Of a DNA stretch of 15,529 nt, positions 5,604 through 12,662 are shown piece by piece; within the stretch, counting starts at the first letter, position 1, and each line of letters begins with the position of its first letter. Below the pieces are notes generated by a model. That model worked only from the letters and a program-made list of their open reading frames with translations. It did not search any database and was not told the DNA's origin. Source of the DNA: BRH-c54 sp032251145 (GTDB lineage Bacteria; Bacteroidota; Bacteroidia; Flavobacteriales_E; Vicingaceae). The position numbers were made by a program, and so were the translations under genes. The DNA is taken from positions 1-15,529 of the forward strand of contig JAVVER010000079.1 of the NCBI GenBank assembly GCA_032251145.1, in the 5' to 3' direction.

Positions 5604-7967
5604 TTAAAAATTAAAATTCCAAGAAACAGATGGAATAATTCCGAATAAGGAAACTTGTTTAGCTTGTAAATCTAGTGTTCCATCAAACACATTCCCTTCG
5701 TTAGAAAAATAGATAAAGTAGGGGTTTTTACGGTTATACAAGTTGTAAATAGAAAAATTCCAACTCGATTTAAACTTCTTGGTTTCTTTACCTTTTAAGG
5801 TAAGTGCTACATCTAACCTATGAAAAGCTTCCATTCTAAAGGTGTTTCTTTCTCCAAATTCATTTACTACTTTTCCTTCAATAAAATAACGAGCAGTAGG
5901 TAAAGTAAGAGCGTTTCCGGTTGCATATACCCATGTGGCACCTAAAACCAATCGGTCTGAAATATCATAATTAAATACAATAGAAGCATCATGTCTTCTA
6001 TCGTATCTAGGAAAAAAAGCCTTGCCGTAATTTAAGTCATCAAATTGTCTTTTAGTCCACGAAAGCGTATAACCTATCCAACCATTTACTTTTCCGTATT
6101 TTTTTTTGATGAAAAACTCCGCTCCATACGACCAACCTCTTCCAAAGGTAAGGTTGTTATCCACATTGGTTCCTCCATCATCTTGCGGACTAACACCGTC
6201 TTTGTACTCCACTTGGTTTTTCATATCCTTATAATACACTTCTACCGAACTTTCCCATTTATTTTTAAATAAATTTTTGAAATAGCCCAAGGCGTATTGA
6301 GTAGAAAATTGAGGTTTGGTAACTTCGGTACTAGGTAGCCATTGGTCGGTCGGTAAAGAAACTGTGGCTAAAGTAGCTAAATGTATGTACTGATAATTCT
6401 GAGTAAATGAAGCTTTTAATGAAGAGTTTTCGGAAAAGGCATATCTGGCAGTAAAACGAGGTTCAAGACCTTGATAAACTTTAACGGTTTCTCCTTTATC
6501 ATAAACTACAGTATCTAGCGGAGCTCCTGTTGTTTCATCTTTACTAAATCGCTTAAAAGGTCCTATGTGTTGATAAATTGTGTATCTCAAGCCTGGTTGT
6601 ATTTTTAGCTTTTCGCTGATGTCCCATTCATCAGAAATATACAATGCACCTTCATTGGAGTAGTTAAAAATTTTTTCTCCAGTATTAAAATCAACATCAC
6701 CGGAACTTACATCTGCACTGTTGGGTGTAAATTTGTGGAAAGTATAGGCTGCTCCAAATTTTATTTTATGCAAAATGGATGGTAAATAAGTATAGTCGGC
6801 TTTTAAACTATAGTCGGTTATGCCCGAAAACAATCCGAAGCTAAACTGATCTTGCACTGCTTCAACTCTAAAACGATAATCTGTAAAAGAGGCTGTTACA
6901 TCTCCGTAAAATTCATCGCTTATAATTCTACTCCATTTTAAAGCAACAATAGCATTTCCCCAGGGTGTTGTTAAATCAAAACCATCGTCAGAGTTTTTAA
7001 ATGTAAATACATCTCTACCAAAGTAGCCACTTAAGCTTAACTTATCTCTAGAGGATAGTTTATAATTGAATTTTGCATTGAAATCGTAAAAATAATAGTT
7101 GCTACCTTTAAATTTAGATGAATCACTAACAAACGGCTGTGCTAAATCTCCTGCGTACGTTCTGCGCACAGAAGCAATAAATGAAGCTGTATCTTTTTTT
7201 ATAGGCCCTTGTATGGTTAAGCGGGAAGAAATAACTCCAATACCACCGTCCACTTTAAAATCTTTATAATCACCATCATTCATTGTAATATCTAACACAG
7301 AAGAAAGTCTTCCGCCATATTCAGCAGGCATTCCTCCTTTTACCAATTTTACTTCAGAGATGGCATCGGCATTAAAAACCGAGAAAAAACCAAATAAATG
7401 AGAGGCGTTGTAAACTGTTGCTCCATCCAATAAAATTAAATTTTGGTCAGGACCACCTCCTCTAACATAAAACCCAGAATTTCCTTCTCCAGCAGTTTGT
7501 ACACCAGGCATTAATTGTATAGTTTTTAAAATATCTACTTCTCCAAAAATAGCAGGTAGTGTTTTTACTTTATCCATTTTTAGCTCTATTGTACTCATTA
7601 CTGCTTCATCGGTATTCTGATTTTCTTTTTCACCAATAACAGTAAATTCATCAGCTGTAATAACTGTTGGCTCAATGTTTTGGTTGATTTTTAAATTTTT
7701 ATTGAGGTTGATGGGAATTTCGACTGTATTAAACCCAATATAAGATATTACTAAGGTATAATTTCCTTTAGGCAAAGTTAATTGGTAAAACCCCTTTTCG
7801 TTAGTAGATGTTCCTTTGTTAGTTTCTTTAATATAAACAGTTGCTCCTATAGTAGTTTCTCTAGTAGATGCATCTGTAATAACTCCACTTATGGTATAAT
7901 TTTGTGCTAATAGGATATTTCCTGTTAGTAGGAAAAATACAACTAAAAGAAAGTGATAGCGTTTCAT
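5604..7967 (-). CDS. TonB-dependent receptor with carboxypeptidase-like N-terminal domain
   Basis: This 787-residue outer-membrane protein has a signal peptide (residues 1-21, ending LLAQ). A carboxypeptidase regulatory-like domain follows (about 24-100, ISGVITDASTRETTIGATVYI). A possible TonB box DEFTVIG lies at 106-112. The plug domain (about 130-235) contains GFYVRGGGPDQNLILLDGA at 165-183 and AEYGGR at 215-220. A 22-strand-type beta barrel with many aromatic/alternating strands fills the rest, and the protein ends in Phe as outer-membrane barrels do. It should import a ligand using energy from TonB-ExbB-ExbD. It is shorter than SusC-type receptors (about 1,000 residues), and the partner is DUF4249 rather than SusD, so a glycan locus is not indicated. 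Ligand unknown. It is the first gene of a two-gene operon, with a good -7 box upstream. Confidence 0.93.
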   Translation of the reverse strand: MKRYHFLLVVFFLLTGNILLAQNYTISGVITDASTRETTIGATVYIKETNKGTSTNEKGFYQLTLPKGNYTLVISYIGFNTVEIPINLNKNLKINQNIEPTVITADEFTVIGEKENQNTDEAVMSTIELKMDKVKTLPAIFGEVDILKTIQLMPGVQTAGEGNSGFYVRGGGPDQNLILLDGATVYNASHLFGFFSVFNADAISEVKLVKGGMPAEYGGRLSSVLDITMNDGDYKDFKVDGGIGVISSRLTIQGPIKKDTASFIASVRRTYAGDLAQPFVSDSSKFKGSNYYFYDFNAKFNYKLSSRDKLSLSGYFGRDVFTFKNSDDGFDLTTPWGNAIVALKWSRIISDEFYGDVTASFTDYRFRVEAVQDQFSFGLFSGITDYSLKADYTYLPSILHKIKFGAAYTFHKFTPNSADVSSGDVDFNTGEKIFNYSNEGALYISDEWDISEKLKIQPGLRYTIYQHIGPFKRFSKDETTGAPLDTVVYDKGETVKVYQGLEPRFTARYAFSENSSLKASFTQNYQYIHLATLATVSLPTDQWLPSTEVTKPQFSTQYALGYFKNLFKNKWESSVEVYYKDMKNQVEYKDGVSPQDDGGTNVDNNLTFGRGWSYGAEFFIKKKYGKVNGWIGYTLSWTKRQFDDLNYGKAFFPRYDRRHDASIVFNYDISDRLVLGATWVYATGNALTLPTARYFIEGKVVNEFGERNTFRMEAFHRLDVALTLKGKETKKFKSSWNFSIYNLYNRKNPYFIYFSNEGNVFDGTLDLQAKQVSLFGIIPSVSWNFNF

Positions 7968-7986
7968 ACCATTTTTAAATGAGGTG

Positions 7987-7994
7987 CAAATTTA
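7987..7994 (-). promoter_or_regulatory. -7 promoter box of the receptor operon (TAAATTTG)
   Basis: The minus strand reads TAAATTTG, an exact TAnnTTTG match 19 bp before the receptor ATG at 7967. The predicted leader is about 14 nt and includes the two-codon ORF ATG GTA TGA that overlaps the start codon. No clear -33 element is visible. Nothing resembling a Fur box was recognised, so regulation by iron is not supported. Confidence 0.5.
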
Positions 7995-8082
7995 CCTATT
8001 TAAGTGGCTGTACTTATAAAGATTGAATATTTTATTTTGTTAAATTATATTAATCTTTAATATTAAAAAATAATTAGTAAAT

Positions 8083-8940
8083 TTAATGTGTTTTAGTCAT
8101 TGTACTAGGTGTGCAAATAACAAAATCAGCTATACCAACACTTTCGGAAGATAAAGAATCTAACTTATCTTGCTCTACGGCAGCAATGGTAATTATTTTT
8201 AAACCTCCTTTTTCTTGGTTTAAATACCAACTTATTCCCTCAAAATTATTAGAGTGATAAGTACCATTATAGTGAATAAATGTTTGCCCTTTTTTCCAAT
8301 TTTTTAAAATAAAATGAGCCATAGTAGCATCTTTTATAGCTTGAGCTTTTGGTAAATTTTCGCCTCCGTGTCCACCAGCCATTTCAATCATTTTTTGGTA
8401 GCCAGGCAAGTCTTTATCATAAGCAATAGGTAGGGGTGCTATATATTGTCTTGCCTTGTCTGTTAAACTATTTAAAGCACCAAACCCATCTTTATAAACG
8501 ATATTAGCATATCTTCTAGGAATATTAGTAGCTATAAAAGCTATTTGATGTTTTAATGCAAAATCCATAAGTGGCTGATAATCAGTCTTATTGTTTGGCC
8601 AAAGCTTCATTTCTTTTGCAAACGTTTTGTAATCGTACTTACCAGACAGATATTCATTTATAATTATCTGATTATCTGATTCAAACATTTCAGCACCTAA
8701 AACAATTTCTTGATTAATTTGCTGATGAACATCTTTAGTTAATTCTAATTGAAGCCAATGATTAATCGGATTATTATGTAATTCTCCAAAAAGAATAATA
8801 TCAGCATCTTCAGTAGCTTTTAAAAGCTTTTTATAGTTAGTTTTCTTACCTTTTTCGTTAAATAGTTCGTAAGCAGGTTTATCGTTTATAAATGAAAACG
8901 ATATTAATACTGCTAATAGATAAATCCATTTCTTTTCCAT
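8083..8940 (-). CDS. ChaN-like exported protein (PF04187 family, possible haem/iron binding)
   Basis: I place the start at ATG 8940 (285 residues). From there the protein opens with a clean signal sequence, MEKKWIYLLAVLISFSF. The longer frame from 9030 adds 30 residues, including a second hydrophobic run, in an AT-rich gap. Family motifs: FGELHNNPINH (51-61), GAEMFES (82-88), QAIKDATMAHF (200-210) and HYNGTYHS (223-230). Campylobacter ChaN is an outer-membrane lipoprotein that binds haem. Here no lipobox cysteine follows the signal sequence, so it is probably periplasmic or retained by an uncleaved signal. Histidines in the motifs could bind metal or haem, which is inferred. It lies 99 bp below the CDF transporter gene on the same strand and may share its transcript. 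A weak -7-like TATATTTA sits at 8960-8967. Confidence 0.82.
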   Translation of the reverse strand: MEKKWIYLLAVLISFSFINDKPAYELFNEKGKKTNYKKLLKATEDADIILFGELHNNPINHWLQLELTKDVHQQINQEIVLGAEMFESDNQIIINEYLSGKYDYKTFAKEMKLWPNNKTDYQPLMDFALKHQIAFIATNIPRRYANIVYKDGFGALNSLTDKARQYIAPLPIAYDKDLPGYQKMIEMAGGHGGENLPKAQAIKDATMAHFILKNWKKGQTFIHYNGTYHSNNFEGISWYLNQEKGGLKIITIAAVEQDKLDSLSSESVGIADFVICTPSTMTKTH

Positions 8941-8959
8941 AGTTATATTTTTAAGAGTG

Positions 8960-8967
8960 TAAATATA
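8960..8967 (-). promoter_or_regulatory. Weak -7-like box upstream of the ChaN-like gene
   Basis: The minus strand reads TATATTTA, one mismatch from TAnnTTTG, 19 bp before the chosen ATG at 8940. It could give the ChaN-like gene its own promoter. If active, the longer 9030 start would not be transcribed from it, which supports the shorter protein. Confidence 0.25.
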
Positions 8968-9039
8968 AAAAGTAATAATATTATAAATGACGTATAAAAT
9001 CTTCTTTTTGAAAGAATTAAAAAAAATCAAGATTCCAAT

Positions 9040-10029
9040 TTAATCTGACAACTGATGTTTTTTATTTGAAGCTACATTATCTAAATTCCAATCTATTTGT
9101 TGTATAAAAGGTTTAACTCTTACATTGCAATCAATTTTTGTGCAAATTTCGCACGATTTAGGTTTACAATAATCAGAATGAACAAATAACTCTATATTGT
9201 TGCCATATTTATTTTGTATTAGTGCTTCAATAGCATCAACTTCTTCATGAGCTTCTTTTACAGTTAAATACCAAGGCACTGTTAAATGAGAATCTATGTG
9301 TAACCTACTTCCAAATTTTATTATTCTTAAATTATGTAGATCTATCCAATTAGTAACTCTGTTTTTATTCAGCGTTTCTACCATATTTTTGAGTAATTGA
9401 GAATCTGCTTCATCCATAATTCCTGCTACAGATTGTCTTAGAATCTTAACTCCTGTAAAGATAATAATAATTCCGAAAATCATTGCAAACGTACTATCTA
9501 ACCAATCTATTCCCGTAATTTTAATTACAATTAAACCAACAACAACACCTAAGGTTGTATATGTATCTGATATTAAGTGTTTACCACTAGAGATTAAGGC
9601 AATGGAGTTGTTTTTTTTTCCTTTTTTTACAGCTAAATAACCAACAATAAAATTCACTAGTCCTGCAAAAACTATTAATCCAATACCTGTATCTAATGCT
9701 TTAAGTTGTTGTGGGTTAATGATGTGATTAATTGCTTCAAAAATTATCCAAAGCCCTGCAAACGCAATCATTACCCCTTCAATTCCAGCAGAAATAAACT
9801 CAACTTTACCATGTCCGTAAGGATGGTTTTTGTCTTTTGGTTGAGCTGAAAGGTACAAGCTATATAACCCAATAAATGCAGCAATAACGTTCACTATACC
9901 TTCCAACGCATCGGTAAGAATAGCCACAGAATCGGTAATGTACCATGCAGTCAACTTAATAGCTAATAGCACTACCCCAACAAAGGCAACAATTTTCTGA
10001 AAGTTATAATTTTCTCTTTCTATTGGCAT
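9040..10029 (-). CDS. Cation diffusion facilitator (CDF) metal exporter with cysteine-rich C-terminal tail
   Basis: This 329-residue inner-membrane protein has six predicted helices (about 12-32, 36-60, 80-103, 113-133, 145-170, 178-198) and a cytoplasmic C-terminal domain. It should export a divalent metal by proton antiport. In helix 5 the expected metal pair HxxxD is present (His151, Asp155). In helix 2 the usual pair is replaced by Glu43 and Asn47 (LTDALEGIVN), which could alter selectivity. The cytoplasmic domain keeps likely zinc ligands aligned with YiiP: His232, His248, His261, His284 and Asp286. A tail then carries Cys288, Cys293, Cys296 and Cys301 (CX4CX2CX4C), a plausible extra metal-binding or sensing site. 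The start overlaps the stop of the upstream DinB-like gene by 10 bp, implying translational coupling. Which metal it moves cannot be decided. Confidence 0.9.
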   Translation of the reverse strand: MPIERENYNFQKIVAFVGVVLLAIKLTAWYITDSVAILTDALEGIVNVIAAFIGLYSLYLSAQPKDKNHPYGHGKVEFISAGIEGVMIAFAGLWIIFEAINHIINPQQLKALDTGIGLIVFAGLVNFIVGYLAVKKGKKNNSIALISSGKHLISDTYTTLGVVVGLIVIKITGIDWLDSTFAMIFGIIIIFTGVKILRQSVAGIMDEADSQLLKNMVETLNKNRVTNWIDLHNLRIIKFGSRLHIDSHLTVPWYLTVKEAHEEVDAIEALIQNKYGNNIELFVHSDYCKPKSCEICTKIDCNVRVKPFIQQIDWNLDNVASNKKHQLSD

Positions 10030-10538
10030 AAATATTTTTCGTGTAACACATTAATATGGTGTTGTTGATGTCCTGCAATTACAAATCCTATTCCTACTAC
10101 CGATAGTTTATTTCCATTCATCACACCTACTTTTTCTAACATGGTTTCATCAAAACTTTTAAATAACAGTATAGTAGCTTTTCTTACAGCCAAATATTCT
10201 TTTTTAATACTTTTAAAACTTCTATTATTGGCATTAGAGTAAGTTACATATTCATCATGGTTAAACCCAGGTAAAGCAGCTTGTTCATTTCTGGCAAAGC
10301 ATAAGGCTCTGTAATTAAAAATTCGTTCTGTATCAATAATGTGAAGCAACATTTCTTTAATCGTCCATTTATCTTCAGCATATTTATAAGTGGAGTTTTC
10401 TTCACTTAACAATTTACATAGTTGCTTAAATTTTTTAGTAGATTTTTTTAAGGCACGAATTACATCTTCCTCTTCAACCATGCTTATGTAATTTTTAAAA
10501 TAAGCCGCAAAATCAGCTGAAATCAATTCTTCTTTCAT
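10020..10538 (-). CDS. DinB-like four-helix-bundle protein (putative metal-dependent transferase)
   Basis: This 172-residue protein has the DinB/YfiT fold signature. WTIKEMLLHIIDTERIF (58-74) contributes His66, and AGHQQHHINVL (155-165) contributes His157 and His161, together the usual three-histidine metal site. Members include bacillithiol-, mycothiol- or glutathione-related transferases and many proteins of unknown activity. The substrate cannot be assigned. It is first in a run with the CDF transporter, and its TAG stop overlaps that gene's start. Despite the name, it is unrelated to DNA polymerase IV. It is divergent from the phosphomutase gene. A weak -7-like TACTTTTA is at 10567-10574 (minus). 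The length is normal for the family. Confidence 0.87.
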   Translation of the reverse strand: MKEELISADFAAYFKNYISMVEEEDVIRALKKSTKKFKQLCKLLSEENSTYKYAEDKWTIKEMLLHIIDTERIFNYRALCFARNEQAALPGFNHDEYVTYSNANNRSFKSIKKEYLAVRKATILLFKSFDETMLEKVGVMNGNKLSVVGIGFVIAGHQQHHINVLHEKYLCQ

Positions 10539-10608
10539 GTTTAATTTTAGATTAATTTATTTTTTATAAAAGTAACATAATTCCTTTTATAAATAAATGA
10601 ATAAAACC

Positions 10609-10616
10609 TATTTTTG
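10609..10616 (+). promoter_or_regulatory. -7 promoter box of the phosphomutase-rnhB operon (TATTTTTG)
   Basis: This is an exact TAnnTTTG match 21 bp before the ATG at 10638, predicting a leader of about 17 nt. The TTG inside this box (10614-10616) is in frame with the gene and could be mistaken for a start codon. Lying within the promoter, it is very unlikely to be translated. Confidence 0.5.
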
Positions 10617-10637
10617 AAACCCATTAAAACAAAAAAC

Positions 10638-12050
10638 ATGTATAAAATAAAATTTGGAACAGACGGATGGAGAGCCATCATTGCTAAAGAATATACAGTA
10701 GATAACCTACTAAGAGTTGTTTTAGGAACAACGGCTTGGTTAAAACAAACTACAAGTTCACCTTCTGTAGTACTCGGACATGATTGTCGTTTTGCAGGAG
10801 AATTATTTGCAGAATGTGCTGCCAAAGTGTTTGCTGATAATGGTGTTAAAGTTTATTTAGCCAAAGGCCCTGTTAGTACTCCAATGGTAAGTTTAGGTGC
10901 TTTTAAGCAAAAAACTTCGTTGGGAATTATTTTAACAGCATCTCACAATCCGCCATCTTATGCAGGTTTTAAATTGAAAGGTTCTTTTGGTGGCCCGTTA
11001 CTTCCTAAAGAAATTCAAGAGGTAGAAGATTTAATTCCAGACAATAACAATGTTGATATAGACACCTTGCATTTAGAAGATTTTGTAAAAGCTGGAATGG
11101 TAGAATATATTGATTTAGAAACAATATATGTGAACCATGTTGAAGAAAACTTTGATATGGAAGCCATTCGTAATTCAAATATGAATTTTGCTTTTGATGC
11201 TATGTATGGTTCTGCTCAGGATGTGATGAGAAGATTAATGCCCGATATTGATTTTTTACATTGCGAACATAATCCTGGTTTTAATGGTACGCCACCCGAA
11301 CCAATTCATAGAAACTTACAAGAATTTTCTGATTTAATAAAATTATCTGATGGAGAAATAGATTGCGGTTTAGCAACTGATGGTGATGGCGACAGAATTG
11401 GTTTATACAACAGCCAAGGTGTTTTTATAGATTCTCATCATATTGTATTGTTATTAATTAAATACTTGGTTGAAGAGAAAAAACAAACTGGAAAAGTGGT
11501 TATTTCCTTTTCATTAAGTCCTAAAATCCAAAAAATGTGTGAGCATTACGGATTAGATTACGAAGTCGTAAAAATTGGATTTAAACACATTGCAGGCATT
11601 ATGCTCGAAGAAGATGTGTTATTAGGTGGAGAAGAATCAGGTGGAATAGCAATAAAAGGTCATATTCCTGAAAGAGATGGTATTTGGATGGGATTAGTAA
11701 TTTGGGAATACATGGTAAAATCAGGTAAAACCTTAGATGAATTAATTGAAGAAGTATATAAAATTGTAGGAGCTTTTAAATACGAAAGAATAGATTTACA
11801 TCTTAAAGAAGAAGATAAATTACGTATTATAACTAATTGTGAAAAAGGAGTTTACACTTCTTTTGGTGATTTAGAAGTAAGAAAAGTAGAAACCATAGAT
11901 GGTTTTAAATATTTCTTTGATAATGATGAATGGGTAATGATTAGAGCTTCAGGAACTGAGCCTGTTTTAAGAACTTATGCAGGAGCAGAAACGAATGAAG
12001 CTGCTTTTAAATTATTAGAAAAGACACATCAAACTATTAATAAAAAATAA
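10638..12050 (+). CDS. Phosphoglucomutase/phosphomannomutase family protein
   Basis: This 470-residue alpha-D-phosphohexomutase interconverts hexose 1- and 6-phosphates through a phosphoserine intermediate. All four signature sites are seen: the catalytic loop TASHNP with Ser102, the metal loop DGDGDR with Asp248, Asp250 and Asp252, the sugar-binding loop GGEESGG at 330-336, and the phosphate-binding loop RASGTEP at 436-442. The N-terminal FGTDGWRA (6-13) is also typical. I chose ATG 10638 over an in-frame TTG at 10614 because the TTG lies inside the -7 box and the family begins near FGTDGWR. Sugar preference (glucose, mannose or glucosamine) cannot be fixed by eye. It precedes rnhB by 6 bp in the same reading frame. 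Confidence 0.92.
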   Translation: MYKIKFGTDGWRAIIAKEYTVDNLLRVVLGTTAWLKQTTSSPSVVLGHDCRFAGELFAECAAKVFADNGVKVYLAKGPVSTPMVSLGAFKQKTSLGIILTASHNPPSYAGFKLKGSFGGPLLPKEIQEVEDLIPDNNNVDIDTLHLEDFVKAGMVEYIDLETIYVNHVEENFDMEAIRNSNMNFAFDAMYGSAQDVMRRLMPDIDFLHCEHNPGFNGTPPEPIHRNLQEFSDLIKLSDGEIDCGLATDGDGDRIGLYNSQGVFIDSHHIVLLLIKYLVEEKKQTGKVVISFSLSPKIQKMCEHYGLDYEVVKIGFKHIAGIMLEEDVLLGGEESGGIAIKGHIPERDGIWMGLVIWEYMVKSGKTLDELIEEVYKIVGAFKYERIDLHLKEEDKLRIITNCEKGVYTSFGDLEVRKVETIDGFKYFFDNDEWVMIRASGTEPVLRTYAGAETNEAAFKLLEKTHQTINKK

Positions 12051-12056
12051 CAAATT

Positions 12057-12662
12057 TTGCTAGCTTCATCCTTCCAAAATAAGCTTATAGAAGCCGGTTG
12101 TGATGAAGCTGGTAGAGGCTGTCTTGCCGGACCTGTTTATGCTGCGGCTGTAATTTTACCTAAGAAGTACAAAAACAGTTTACTAAACGATTCTAAACAA
12201 CTTTCTGAAAAAAAAAGAAATCAACTCCGAATTGAAATAGAAAGAGATGCCATAGCTTTTGGTATTGGTATTGTTGATAATGAAAAAATTGATGAAATTA
12301 ACATTTTAAAAGCATCTTTTTTAGCGATGCATATAGCTGTTGAACAACTCAATACCACTCCCGAGTTACTTTTAATTGATGGAAATAGATTTACTCCCCA
12401 CCCTTCCATTCCACATAAATGTATAATAAAAGGGGATGAAAAATTTTTATCTATTGCTGCTGCTTCCGTTTTAGCAAAGACTTATAGGGATGAATTTTTA
12501 GAAAAAATGCACCAAGAGTTTCCCGTTTACGATTGGAACAAAAATAAGGCTTATCCCACAAAAAAACACAGAGAAAGCATTATTAAACATGGCATCACAC
12601 CTTATCACAGAAAATCGTACAACTTATTTCCTACACAGCAAAAGTTAGATTTGAAGTTTTAA
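12057..12662 (+). CDS. rnhB: Ribonuclease HII (TTG start)
   Basis: This 201-residue enzyme cuts RNA in RNA/DNA hybrids and at single ribonucleotides in DNA. The catalytic carboxylates are visible: Asp16 and Glu17 in CDEAGRG, Asp108 in LLIDG, and Asp145 in KTYRDEF. The GRG motif (19-21) and GDEKFLSIAAASVLAK (126-141) are typical. No ATG is available before the active site, since the first in-frame Met after the start is residue 91. TTG at 12057 is therefore the likely start (ATT just before it is the only alternative). The gene is in the same frame as the phosphomutase, separated by TAA and two codons, so it depends on the upstream transcript. The stop overlaps the convergent fahA stop. Confidence 0.93.
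   Translation: MLASSFQNKLIEAGCDEAGRGCLAGPVYAAAVILPKKYKNSLLNDSKQLSEKKRNQLRIEIERDAIAFGIGIVDNEKIDEINILKASFLAMHIAVEQLNTTPELLLIDGNRFTPHPSIPHKCIIKGDEKFLSIAAASVLAKTYRDEFLEKMHQEFPVYDWNKNKAYPTKKHRESIIKHGITPYHRKSYNLFPTQQKLDLKF

Noticed and set aside
4641..7967. SusC/SusD-type polysaccharide utilisation locus
   Set aside because: The receptor is about 200 residues too short for SusC, the partner is DUF4249 rather than SusD, and no carbohydrate enzymes are nearby.
10614..10637. Upstream TTG start for the phosphomutase
   Set aside because: The TTG is part of the -7 box TATTTTTG and would be outside the transcript. ATG 10638 fits the family start.
10547..10825. 92-residue minus-strand frame opposite the phosphomutase start
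   Set aside because: It is antisense to a well-supported gene and its promoter, with no recognisable domain.
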